Assembly (NCBI GenBank): GCA_039707465.1
Contig: CM077649.1
Coordinates: 17,007,001 to 17,071,000, forward strand
Length of the DNA: 64,000 nt
Direction of reading: 5' to 3'
DNA from: Rhabdophis nuchalis
Lineage: Eukaryota; Chordata; Lepidosauria; Squamata; Natricidae
The notes beneath the pieces were generated by a model. That model saw only the letters and a program-made list of their open reading frames with translations. It was not told the origin of the DNA and made no database searches. Below are positions 1 through 9,751 of this stretch, in pieces. The stretch's first letter is position 1. Each line of letters begins with the position of its first letter. Position numbers and translations under genes: made by a program.

Positions 1-769
1 TTGCCAGACAGAGGGAATGTGAATTGGAAAATATTAACAATATAAGGAACTATTAACCGACAGTGAAAAAATAGTTGGCTTAAAATGCTCATCCACAGAT
101 AAGTAGGAAGCACAAAAAACATCTTCTAAGCAATTTACAATCTGGGTGACCAGTAGCTTGACTGTATTTTATCAATTCTTGGCTGAGTAATGGTTGCTGA
201 TTCTTTTGGATATACCCCATGTCTTCCAAAACCTAAAGCATGTTTTTTTCTTTTTCTTTAATGTGTTAACACCTTTACTTTGGTTGAAAAGAGAACAGGC
301 TTTAAAAATAATGGAATTTTGCCATTAGCATCAATGGAAAAAACAGAGTGTTCAAAATATTGCTTCTTAATTTCCTTTATCAGACGACTGATTCAACTTC
401 AGCCTAGTTATAATCCTGCTTTGATTTAAAATCCTTTGACTGTTGCACCATAGAAGTTCTAAGACCCACATGTATTGTTTGGTCAGATACTCAATTCTTT
501 TTTTAATAAGTTTTTTTTAAAGGTTAACCAATATGAACACAACGCTACACAATGTTGAATTACATCAAATTTTTGTAGATTTTTCTGAAAAGCCAAATTC
601 CTGCACATCATTCAGCAAGTGACAAAAATAGCTTCCCTCCCAAATTTTTCACTACCTAATAAATTTTTTCAGGCTATCTTCTTTTGTTACATGGCACAAT
701 TCGGGTATGTAATATTTATTTCCAGACTTTGTTTCCACAAAATCTGTAGTTTTATTACTTTGATAATAA
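1..769. other. AT-rich DNA, nothing assigned
   Basis: I see no coding, RNA or recognisable repeat structure here. The sequence is AT-rich with short A and T runs. The one short open frame (619-813) has no recognisable domain. Confidence 0.5.
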
Positions 770-1012
770 GTGTTGGAGGATTCACAACTTATGGAGGCAA
801 GTTGTTCCACTGATTAATTGTTCTAACTGTCAGGAAATTTCTCCTCAATTCTAAGTTGCTTCTCTCCTTGATTAGTTTCTGCCCATAGCTTCTTGTTCTA
901 CCCTCAGGTGCTTTGGAGAATAGTTTGACTCCCTCTTCTTTGTGGCAACCCCTGAGATACTGGAACACTGCTATCATGTCTCCCCTTGTCCTTCTCTTCA
1001 TTAAACTAAATT
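770..1012 (-). mobile_element. CR1 LINE fragment, reverse transcriptase C-terminal end
   Basis: Reading the minus strand gives a broken version of the conserved CR1 ORF2 C-terminus, with blocks like MKRRTRGDMIAVFQYLRG, KEEGVKLFSKAP, RSNLELRRNFLTVR and INQWNNLPP. The same block recurs with better preservation at 12.4, 32.2 and 39.1 kb. The copy is truncated at both ends and lacks the CR1 3' UTR. It is a dead remnant with no host function visible. Confidence 0.85.
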
Positions 1013-1614
1013 ATTTCATTAAAATAATTTAACAGCAGTAAATGGCTTCTTCCTTCCTTGACTGAAGCAATCCAGGAGTGGTAAATGAAGGAGTGGTAAA
1101 ATCCTTTCTTCTCTGAACCACGACGAAAATACATTTTTAATACTGTCCATCCATAGATTTTACCTCAACATATAGCAGTAACTTTTTCTCTACCAGTTAC
1201 CATTGAAATAAAAGCTGGTTCTTTTCTCCCCAATTTTTTGAGGCACAGCGTCATTTTATTTCTTCACAAAAAGCAACGTATGTGAAATGCTTACATAGAG
1301 ATACTGTCATCTTACTCTTATGAGGAAAATGGCCTCTTTTATAGTCATCCAGAGGGGAGAAAAAAGGACTACCAACTTTTAGTCTCCTATTTTCAACCAT
1401 TCTGTATGAAGCGAGAAGTCAGCTCTCCATCTTTTTTTCCCCTTTTGGTCTGTATTGGGATTTTCAATGCTTGAAGAATGCTTAACTAACTTGAAAAATA
1501 AAGTATACTGAAAGCTTTTTCACTTGTGTTATTGAATATGTAAGTATAATCAATACCATGTTATAGGCTTCTTTACTTTTTTTTTTTTTTAAATTCACAG
1601 GAGCTTATATAGAC
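1013..1614. other. unassigned AT-rich DNA
   Basis: No gene or clear repeat is visible. A T12 run lies near 1580, just before the CR1 3' end that begins at about 1615. Confidence 0.4.
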
Positions 1615-1657
1615 CATGGAATAATATTACTGGAAGGGACTTGGAGGTGTTCTAGTC

Positions 1658-1730
1658 CAGGGGTCTGCAAAGTTGGCTCTTTTAAGACTGGTGGACTTCA
1701 ACTCCCAGAATTCCCCAGCCAGCTATGCTG
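1658..1730. mobile_element. 73-bp miniature hAT-like element with perfect 8-bp target duplication
   Basis: The element starts CAGGGGTCTGC and ends in CTG. It corresponds to the left half of the palindromic family seen at 20427, 30510, 42358 and 61239. It is flanked by the direct repeat TTCTAGTC (1650-1657 and 1731-1738). Removing it plus one duplication restores the CR1 tail wording TTCTAGTCCAACCCC. An 8-bp duplication with CAGNG termini is the hallmark of the hAT superfamily. The element cannot code for anything and was presumably mobilised in trans. Confidence 0.85.
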
Positions 1731-1769
1731 TTCTAGTCCAACCCCCTGCTCGAGCAGGACACCCTATAC

Positions 1770-2182
1770 CAGTGATGAACCTTTTTCACCTCAGGTTCCA
1801 AAAGCACGAACGTGCACGCTATCGCATGCGCTTACGTGCCCACTCCCATAACATGCCCCCAGCACATATGCGTGTGCCCCCCTGCCCCGTGCATACATGA
1901 ACGGCTTTCTAGGAGCACGGGGAGGGTGAAAATGGCCTCCGCCACCCTCCCAGAGGCCCTCCAGAGACTGGAAGCGACCCATTTCCCGACTTCCAGTTTG
2001 CGTGTTTGGCCCTTTTTTGCCCTCCAGAGACTTCAGGCAAATGAAGGCTGAAAATAAAGGCAGAAATCGGCTGGCCAGCATGGACATGCTTGCTGGAGCT
2101 TACAGGGCAACACCTTGCGTGCCCTTAAGAAATAGCTCTGTGTGCCACCTGTGGCACGCGTGCCATAATTTCACCATCACGG
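1770..2182. mobile_element. hAT-like non-autonomous element (CAGTGATGG...CCATCAC family)
   Basis: It begins CAGTGATGAACC and ends in a sequence close to GGCACGCGTGCCATAATTTC then ACCATCACGG, giving inverted ends like those at 43427-43802 and 50760-51184. The interior is GC-rich compared with its flanks. It lies inside the CR1 copy. No clear 8-bp duplication is left here, unlike the two sister copies, so the insertion flank has decayed or been deleted. Confidence 0.65.
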
Positions 2183-2345
2183 ACCAAATGGTTGTATGAA
2201 AGCCTCCAATGATGGAGCAGCAGAACAATTTCTGAAGGCAAGCTATTCGATTGGTTGATTGCTCTCATTGTTAGGAAGTTTCTCCTTAGATCTAGGCTGC
2301 TTCTCTCTTTTGGTTGGTTTCCAACCATTGTTTCTTGTATGTTGT

Positions 2346-4214
2346 GATATGTTGTAGTACTTGTGCTAAAAACAATGCATGTATAAAAGAAGCCACCTCT
2401 ATGTAAAAGTGGTTCTCTATTCTTGATGTAATCCACAAGTTATCCGTAAACTTTATTTGCATATTGGGTTTTTTGTTACCATATTATTTTCTATGTTTCT
2501 TTGAGCAAATGTAATATAGGGTAAGAAATAAAATAGATCAGTTGCAGCTTTCAGACAAGTTACGCTTATTGGAAATGTTTTACTGGCAAACTAGAAAGAT
2601 AGAAACAAAGATTTCAGATGCATCATGCAGTGAGCTCATTGCAGAAGAAAAGGGAAATTACGGGAAGCCTTGTTTCTGCTTATTGGGAGGTAATAGTCAG
2701 CAGAAGTGTTTAATACATTATAATTCAAAGAGGAGTCTAAGAAGCAGAAGCTGCCAATATTGTTTAAGAAATTTGAAAATTACTGTGCCTCAGTGCTTAA
2801 AATGGAAGAAATAAACTATAACATTTAAGATTAATACGGGGCACAAATAAATGTATAAAACCTTGCAAGTAAGCCAATAAAAGCCAGTTCTAAGGGTAGT
2901 AACATTTTCTAGCAAAGATTGCACATTATAGGAAAATACGAATTAATTTGAAGTGTATGGTTATTAAGTTCCATATTTAAGTACAATATTCTGAAGCATG
3001 AACTGTTTAGGTTTAAAAGCAATAACTGAATTAAACCATGTACAAATAAAGTTTGGAATTGGATTAACACATATTGTAATACAGTGTAATACAGTGTTTG
3101 GGACTATTAAGATTCAGAGAATGTGCTTTTCTATCTTGCATCATATATTAGTCAAGGACAAATATGAATAAATATTTGGTGGCTGGAGATAACATTTGCT
3201 GTATTTGGGGAGTAGGTAGGATAGTTATTGACCTATCCTTCCATTCCCTCACCATCAAAACTGATGAAGCTTCTTGGATGAGAAGTGAAATGTTTTCTTC
3301 TTCTTCCTCAAGGGAAAAAAGCACTCCAGTTGCCTTTTGGAACAACTATGATCTGAATGACTGAGACTCTCCACAGAGATAAGTTATTTTGCTTTGGCCA
3401 AGTGATTGCAGTAATCACGTAGTAGGCTCTCTTAAATCAAGCTTCATACAAAGCATATTTACCCTTTTCCATTGTGGATCAACAGGTGCTTCCTTAATCC
3501 CAATTATCTGTTATAATCACAAACTTGATAGTTATAATGAAATGAAATAAAACTGAACTTCGTGTAGATTTATATGACAAAATCATCCTATAATGTTTAA
3601 TTTTATAGGCTTCAATAGATAAAATCAATTAATCAACCATAGTTGCACAAACTTTTATGAATGCTGAATTGTTTCCAAATATGTATTGAGTCTTTGACGT
3701 CTCATTAGATCAAAACAATATGAAACATTTTTCCATAGTCCCAGAATGCCACATTATGAGATTATGAGATGAAATATGTACTTCATATACTGTATATTCA
3801 CAATGTCTAATATACATTACTGGCATGTATTATGGTGATTATGTGTGAATGTATCTATATAACGTTCAGGTTTAGACCATATATACTATGACACTCCAAA
3901 ATACATATTAGTGAAATTGGTAAGGAAATTTTATTGAAATATGATTTTCTTTACCTCATGCCTTTTTCTTTGGTTTTAAGATATGCACTATTCAAGCAGA
4001 ATTTTTAACCACCAGGTGGCAACCTTGGATCATAAAAGCATTCAACTATATTTTCAGTTTATTATAAATTCTTTATGTGTCATGTTTTCCTTCAGGATCA
4101 AATTCTTCATTTTTATGTAACTCTTTGCTAGTCTAAGATGAATGGCATGGAGTATTGTATGCAAATTATCAGTTGGTTTACTGAAAATCATTAGATTTCA
4201 AATTGAAATTCAAA
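2346..4214. other. unassigned AT-rich DNA
   Basis: No coding frame or RNA gene is recognisable. The open frames 2542-2814 and 3164-3364 lack domains; the second overlaps the dispersed repeat noted at 3246-3375. Confidence 0.4.
3246..3375 (+). repeat. dispersed repeat, GAAGCTTCTTGGATGAGAAG family
   Basis: The block contains GAAGCTTCTTGGATGAGAAG followed by CCAGTTGCCTTTTGGAAC and GACTGAGACTCTCCACAGA. A reverse-strand relative lies at about 22070-22165 (CATCCAAGAAGTTTC, CAACTGGACTTTCACTTG). I know this wording as a widespread vertebrate repeat motif but cannot name its class with certainty; a Penelope-type or other retroelement end is possible. Confidence 0.5.
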
Positions 4215-4224
4215 CTGATATGAA

Positions 4225-4371
4225 CCTGTTGCTGTGGCCTAGACGTGGTTTTCGCCTCCCAGTCAGGAGGTTGTGAGTTCAATCCTAGGTAGAGACAGAT
4301 GTAGGGTCTCCTGCTTGGGCAGGGAGTTGGACTAGATGACCTGCAAGGTCCCTTCCAACTCTGTTAATAAT
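4225..4371 (+). mobile_element. tRNA-derived SINE with CR1-like 3' tail, intact 10-bp target duplication
   Basis: The head carries a pol III B-box-like GAGTTCAATCC and a tRNA-like start GTGGCCTAGACGTGG. The 3' half reads GGGTCTCCTGCTTGGGCAGG, then GTTGGACTAGATGACC and CAAGGTCCCTTCCAACTCTG, which matches the 3' end of the CR1 LINEs elsewhere in the window (for example 12800-12850). The direct repeat CTGATATGAA flanks it (4215-4224 and 4372-4381). Sharing of the LINE tail implies CR1 machinery mobilised it. Confidence 0.85.
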
Positions 4372-4750
4372 CTGATATGAAAATAGGTTTTTGTTCTTTA
4401 TGTACTTCAGGCATATGAGGATTTTAAATTTATTTCAAAACTATAAGATCTGTGTGTGATAGTAGTTCTTCTGAATTTGAATTTCGATAGCAGCAGCAAT
4501 TTGGCTCCCTTTGAAAGAATTCCATAAAATTGTAGACAATTTTCTGCATTTGAGAAAGGAAGTTTGATTTATTCTTTCGTGTTTTCTTTGGATATGGCTA
4601 TACCAATATGAAAAGGCCACGATTGCTGTCAATGCAGTATCAGAAAAGGCCAGCCAAAGAATAAGTTTAAATACTTGCTAATATCATTTTTCTGAAGTAA
4701 TTTTTTCTTGGATAACATTTGTACAACATTTACATATATGCAAGGAAACC

Positions 4751-4864
4751 CTTCCTTCCTTCCTTCCTTCCTTCCTTCCTCCCTCCCTCCCTCCCTCCCT
4801 CCCTCCCTTCCTTCCTTCCTTCCTTCCTTCCTTCCTTCCTTCCTCCCTTCCTTCCTTCCTTCCT
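4751..4864. repeat. TTCC/TCCC microsatellite
   Basis: About 114 bp of CTTCC units changing to CTCCC and back. Open frames over it are low-complexity translation. Confidence 0.95.
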
Positions 4865-5309
4865 CTAGAACAAGCTAATGCTGTAAATCCTATTTCATAA
4901 TGCAAGGATAAACTGAAAATAATCAGAAAGTCCTAGTTTATATTGAGGGATGAGTTAGTGAATGGTCATAGTGAATGATCTTAATTATCAAAATTCAGCT
5001 GCTGAAATGAGATACGCTTATGAGTAATAGATTTTAAAGGAATATAAAATGAATGACTTCAGATTTTTCTGGGCCTAAAAACAAATTCAGAATTTATCCA
5101 GAGACTGGGTTCAAATACTGCATTAAACCATGGTTTAATTGGTTTTGTTTTAGTGGACTTTCTGGGGGAAAAAGAATATTTATATACCATTATATACCGG
5201 TCCCGGCCACACGTTGCTGTGGCCCAGTCTGGTTAAATGGCCAACCAATCTGTGTGTAGATCTACACCTGCACACACAAACACGTACATATAACCACCTT
5301 ATACCCCCA

Positions 5310-6064
5310 ACCTACCTACCTACTGCATTTCTCCCCCTCTCTCTCTATCCCTCTACCTGCCTACCTACCTACCTACTGCATTTCTCCCTCCCTCTCTCTA
5401 TCCCTCTACCTGCCTACCTACCTACCTACTGCATTTCTCCCTCCCTCTCTCTATCCCTCTACCTGCCTACCTACCTACCTACTGCATTTCTCCCTCCCTC
5501 TTTCTATCCCTATAACTGCCTACCTACCTACCTACTGCATTTCTCCCTCCCTCTCTCTATCCCTATAACTGCCTGCCTACCTATCTACCTACCTATCTAC
5601 CTTCCTATTGTATTTCTCCCCTTCTCTCTCTATCCCTCGACCTGCCTACCTACCTACCTACCTACCTACCTACCTACCTACCTACCTACCTACCTATCTT
5701 CCTATTGTATTTCTCCCTCTCTCTCTATCCCTCTACCTACCTACCTGCCTACCTGCCTACCTGCCTACCTACCTACCTACTTACTGCATTTCTCCTTCCC
5801 TCTCTCTATCCCTATAACTGCCTACCTACCTACCTACCTACCTACCTACCTACCTACCTACCTACCTACCTACCTACCTACCTTCATATTGTATTTCTCC
5901 CTCTCTCTGAGTCCCAAATCGGGAGAAAGAGCGGTATATAAATTAAATAAATAACTAAATAACTAAATACCTACCTACCTACCTACCTACCTACTGCATT
6001 TCTCCCTCCCTCCCTCTCTGTATTCCTCTACCTACCTACCTACCTACCTACCTACCTACCTACC
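5310..6064. repeat. CTAC-rich composite minisatellite
   Basis: Blocks of CTAC tetranucleotides alternate with a near-constant linker of the form TGCATTTCTCCCTCC, CTCTCTCTATCCCT, then CTACCTG or ATAACTG. I count about ten linkers, with the CTAC blocks varying in length. This gives a higher-order tandem array whose units run from about 50 to 100 bp. The long plus-strand open frame here (5214-5954) is only the periodic translation PTYLPTYLP and is not a gene. Confidence 0.9.
5901..5968 (+). repeat. L2-like LINE 3' tail captured in the minisatellite
   Basis: CTCTCTCTGAGTCCC, AATCGGGAGAAAGAGCGG and TATATAAATTAAATAAATAA match the hairpin-plus-AAATA tail of the L2 copies elsewhere (for example 41750-41800). 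CTAC repeats resume immediately after. The linker itself may derive from the L2 hairpin. Confidence 0.55.
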
Positions 6065-6825
6065 GACAGAGTATTTTATGTCATAAAGGATGACATAATA
6101 CCTGTGGCCCACTGCTCTCTCTGTATCCATCTACCTACCTTTTTTACAATTTTTTTCCTTTCCATTGTGTGTACCTGGCACAGGAGTGACATCTACACAA
6201 TCTATATATATATCATTGGTGCCGTATTTGAAAGGAATGTTGTGTGAAATTTTGGAAGCGATCGGTGCAGTACTTTCGGATATTAGTGATTTTGATCAAA
6301 CTCTTGTTACATTTTTATTTATATAGAAAAATATGTGTGTGCGCGCGCATGTGCGCATTTGTGTGTGACAGTGCATGTAGAATTAAAAGAAATTTTAATT
6401 AAAACTACAATAATAAATTCTTAGTTTTATAATATTATTATTTATTTAAATGTATTGGCTGCCCAACCTCAATGTTCACAGGAAGAGAACCACATTACTT
6501 TATGATGATAAAAATAAAAAGTTGTATGGGAGCATGTTTTATAAAACTGATGCATTTTATTAAAAGGCATTAGCTTTTATGAGCTTTTATGAGCTGCAGT
6601 TAACTTTATCTGGTGAAAAAGAGTTGCAACTCACAAAAATGTATATATTTTAATACAACTCATTAGTTCCAAAAAGAGTTCCCAGGCGCCTTTAAATTCC
6701 ACAAGAGGGAGTCTACCAAGTTTTGTGTCAACAGTAATTCAGCTCTGGTTAAATCAGATTTATGGCAGCTTGTATATTTTTTTCTCATAATATTAGCTAT
6801 ATATATATATATGAGACAATATTTT
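6065..6825. other. unassigned AT-rich DNA
   Basis: Contains a short TG/CG repeat patch near 6330-6365 and a TA run near 6796-6811. No gene is visible. Confidence 0.4.
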
Positions 6826-6863
6826 TTCTCTTAATTAATTATTAAAATCATCCCTTAAAAATC

Positions 6864-6865
<2 letters not shown>
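6826..6865 (+). mobile_element. 3' tail of the hammerhead-bearing unit, 5'-truncated
   Basis: TCTCTTAATTAATTATT followed by AATCATCCCTTAAA and CTAACA matches the tail of the unit at 8801-8996 (TCTCTTAATTAATTATT, AATCATCCCTTAAAG, TTTAACA). The ribozyme part is missing. As in the other unit, the tail runs directly into a dinucleotide array and then an inverted-repeat module. Confidence 0.65.

Positions 6866-6908
<43 letters not shown>
6866..6908. repeat. AC microsatellite
   Basis: About 21 AC units directly follow the element tail and directly precede the inverted repeat at 6911. Confidence 0.95.
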
Positions 6909-6910
<2 letters not shown>

Positions 6911-6911
<1 letters not shown>

Positions 6912-7111
6912 GCTGGTATTGCTGGCTTCGGGGATTTTCCCGTGGAGATGTTATTACAACGTTTCGACAAGATCTCACTTGTCATCATCAGGCAGGATTA
7001 TGTCTGTGACTGAAGCCTGCCTGATGATGACAAGTGAGATCTGTCGAAACGTTGCAATAACATCTCCATGCTATATACACGGGAAAATCCCCGAAGCCAG
7101 CAATACCAGCA
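6911..7111. repeat. long inverted repeat, Penelope-like terminal module
   Basis: The left arm 6911-6996 (TGCTGGTATTGCTGGCTTCG to CATCATCAGGCAGG) pairs with the right arm 7016-7111 (CCTGCCTGATGATGACAAG to CAATACCAGCA). The right arm carries a roughly 12-bp insertion, near TGCTATATACAC, and lacks one T. The motif GACAAG, CTTGTC, GAAACG resembles the terminal regions of Penelope-like retroelements. A second, different arm pair in the same arrangement lies at 9160-9431. Class assignment is from memory. Confidence 0.65.
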
Positions 7112-7977
7112 TGGAGAAACATGTTTTTAGAGGCAGAAAGCAACCCCCACTTTTCTTAATAGCCCACAGCAGCTGTCAGCACTTAAAAGATAAAGAGCTT
7201 ATTGAAAGAAGACAAGCGTCTAGATAGCTCCATTCATAAGCAAATACCCTCACCCAAGAGGCAAAACAGGACGAAAGCCATTAAGCCATAACAGGAATTG
7301 TCCAACACCCTTCAGACATTGTATCACTCTCAGAACAGTCTAAACTTCAACCAAATGTAGCTCAGACAAACATCCAGGATTTGTACTTTGCCTTTAGAGC
7401 CAGTTATGACCCCTGCATAACCCCTACATGACCCCATTGGAATCGGAGAACAGCCCATAGAATATTAAAGGACATGTTCTTGCACAAGAACAGGTAGCTC
7501 AAGTGCAAAGCACAAGAGAAGGTATACACACACACACACACACACACACACTCTCAACTCCATTTTGGTCAGTTGCCCAGAACTACAAACCCATGTGGTT
7601 CTGCTTCATCAATAAACCATCTTTCCAATCAGCCTCCATGGTTCCAGTGTCTTTCTCCACTGTGTCAAACAGTGATAGCTCGGAACTGAACCAGATGGAT
7701 ATTTCTTCCCACACTTACAAATTAAAATGTAAAAAAAAAAAAAATGTGGAAAGGTATGTATAATTGCACTTTACAAACATGTCCTCTGCATTCCACCTTT
7801 GTTAATACTGGAAAAACACTCGCCTGCCTCCTCCTTTTGATGTTGACTCATCTTCTGTTACTGAGTTACTGAGCTACTTATCTGTAATTAAGAAAAAGGT
7901 ACTATTACAGTTTTTCTTACTTCAAGATGACTAAGAGATCCCGTGCAGGAAATTTGCATTCAGTAGTTGTATTTAAG
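7112..7977. other. unassigned; weak LTR-like character near 7600
   Basis: No coding frame is recognisable. An AATAAA-containing stretch (ATCAATAAACCATC, about 7608-7621) downstream of a denser-GC region could be the R/U5 part of an old LTR, but I find no paired ends. A CA microsatellite sits at 7525-7551. Confidence 0.3.
7525..7551. repeat. AC microsatellite
   Basis: About 13 AC units. Confidence 0.9.
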
Positions 7978-8046
7978 TTAGGAAGGAAATTTAAAATGAT
8001 TTCCCAGTTTTAATATCTGGGAAATCACGTTAAATTTCCTTCCTAA
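7978..8046. repeat. 30-bp inverted repeat with 9-bp loop
   Basis: TTAGGAAGGAAATTTAAAAT... (7978-8007) pairs with ...TTAAATTTCCTTCCTAA (8017-8046), with two mismatches in 30 positions and the spacer TTTTAATAT. It would form a hairpin in RNA or single-stranded DNA. No transposon termini or duplication were recognised. Confidence 0.8.
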
Positions 8047-8800
8047 GTTTCTTTCCTAACATTCTGCAATATAGTATTAATAAGACACAATAAGACATTT
8101 GTATCATTCAGAAACACACCCTAAAACAGGATGTTCGGGAGGAAATCCTATGGATGATATCAATGCTGTTCTGAAATTTGCCTTGCCATTTTTCAGAAGC
8201 CTTTCCCCCCTCTTTTCCTGCTTCAAAGCAGCTTCTTTTTAAAAACTTATTTCTGGGGTACTTTGCTTGGGATTTCTTTTTCTTTTTCTTTTGTTTTACT
8301 GGTCTTTCATTAGTTTATTTCTGAAGGTGACAGAAGGGACTACAGCTAGTATTGTTGTAGTTTGGTAAAAGTTTCCCATCAGTCCAAAGGCTTCCTGGCT
8401 CTTTACACATCCTCTTCTTAAAGAAAAAAAAAGTGAGGGTGTTGTCTCCTTTCTTGGGATTTCTCTCAAATGTGGGAAATCAGGAAGATTACAGAAGGTG
8501 GGGGAAATGACTGTATAGTGACAGTCAGGACAATGACACACCATTTCTTGGACTCTTATAACTTAATAAGTACAAGAATATTACATGCTATCCAGCAGAA
8601 TTGTTCATGAATACTCTTCCCTAAAATTGAATTCAAAACAGTAAAATTATACAACTTCCCCCCACAGTTTACGCACCTCCCAATTCCAAACTGACTCTGA
8701 GCAATATAAAATAAACCAAATAGAATAGAAAATACAACAGAACAATTATATTAATTGTATATATATATATATATATGAAGTGGATATATTGTTATAAAGT
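8047..8800. other. unassigned AT-rich DNA
   Basis: No gene is recognised. A short TA array lies at about 8757-8776, just upstream of the ribozyme-bearing unit. Confidence 0.4.
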
Positions 8801-9132
<332 letters not shown>

Positions 9133-9159
9133 TTCTGAGGTTTTTGCGGGTGTTTGTAT

Positions 9160-9427
9160 GTAGGTCTTTGGTTGTTCGGGTTTTCTCCCGCGTAGAATTG
9201 GAAGTATCTTTACGACGTTACGATGAAATCTAATTCATCATCTTCAGGCTGGTGCTTCCGGCTTGGTGCTTCCAGGGGCAATGTGAGATCTCAGCCGGTT
9301 CCTCTTTTTAACTGCCAGTGGGGGTGTGACTTGATTGGGTGGGAGCTTGGCTGCATTCTGATTGGGTCGTGAACGTCGTGAAGATACTTCCAATTCTACG
9401 CGGGAGAAAACCCGAACAACCAAAGAC

Positions 9428-9431
<4 letters not shown>
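9160..9431. repeat. inverted-repeat module with 60-bp arms, Penelope-like
   Basis: Arm 9160-9219 (GTAGGTCTTTGGTTGTTCGG to TTTACGACGTT) is the reverse complement of 9372-9431 at 59 of 60 positions. The interior includes, on the minus strand, CTGAAGATGATGAATTAG and TTTCATCGTAACGTCG. This resembles the GATGATGACAAG/GAAACG wording of the module at 6911-7111 and of Penelope-like element ends. It is flanked by TA repeats on the left and CA/TA repeats on the right. Confidence 0.75.

Positions 9432-9502
<71 letters not shown>
9431..9502. repeat. CA then TA compound microsatellite
   Basis: About 24 CA units (9431-9478) followed by about 12 TA units (9479-9502). It abuts inverted-repeat arms on both sides. 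Confidence 0.95.
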
Positions 9503-9721
9503 CCTGTTATTATTAGGCCCCAATTAAGGAAGGAGACATACTGTTTCCCTTACTGCCTATCGGCTCATAACTAGAGACCATCCAGACAACAAGCCAAGAA
9601 TTACGTTGTATAATATTTTAGATATGTGTGTTAGTTTTATGAGCTGATCAATAAATTAAATTAGAGAGAGACCAGGATAGATCTGGTCTCCTCCCTTAAT
9701 TGGGGCCTAATAATAACAGGT
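9502..9721. repeat. inverted repeat with 34-bp arms around a reversed element tail
   Basis: Arms ACCTGTTATTATTAGGCCCC (starting 9502) and its reverse complement ending at 9721 match at 33 of 34 positions. Inside, the minus strand carries ATCTATCCTGGTC, TAATTTAATTTATTGATCAG and CTCATAAAACTAACACACA (about 9620-9684). This is the 3' half of the hammerhead plus the tail of unit B, without the catalytic CTGATGA core. Confidence 0.7.
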
Positions 9722-9751
9722 TGTTGTGAAACAATTACCTATACTAATATA

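Larger units (their letters stand above)
1615..2345 (-). mobile_element. CR1 LINE 3' end split by two hAT-like insertions
   Basis: The left part (about 1630-1769) matches the CR1 3' UTR on the minus strand: GGAAGGGACTTGGAGGT, then TTCTAGTCCAACCCCCTGC. The right part (2188-2345) resumes in the adjoining ORF end (LDLRRNFLTMRAINQSNSLP on the minus strand). Between them lie a 73-bp hAT-like element (1658-1730) and a roughly 410-bp hAT-like element (1770-2182). Both fragments have the same orientation and adjoin in the consensus order, so this is one CR1 copy broken by later insertions. Confidence 0.8.

Noticed and set aside
1791..2087. 98-codon minus-strand frame as a small gene
   Set aside because: It lies entirely inside the GC-rich hAT-like element at 1770-2182.
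5214..5954. 246-codon open frame rich in PTYLPTYLP
   Set aside because: It is the translation of the CTAC array; a tetranucleotide repeat without stops reads open in several frames.
7016..7060. Hammerhead-like wording CTGATGATGACAAG...GAAACG in the inverted module
   Set aside because: A stem II and GAAA can be placed, but there is one extra base after the core and no stem I strands pair around a cleavage triplet on either strand. Kept only as Penelope-like wording.
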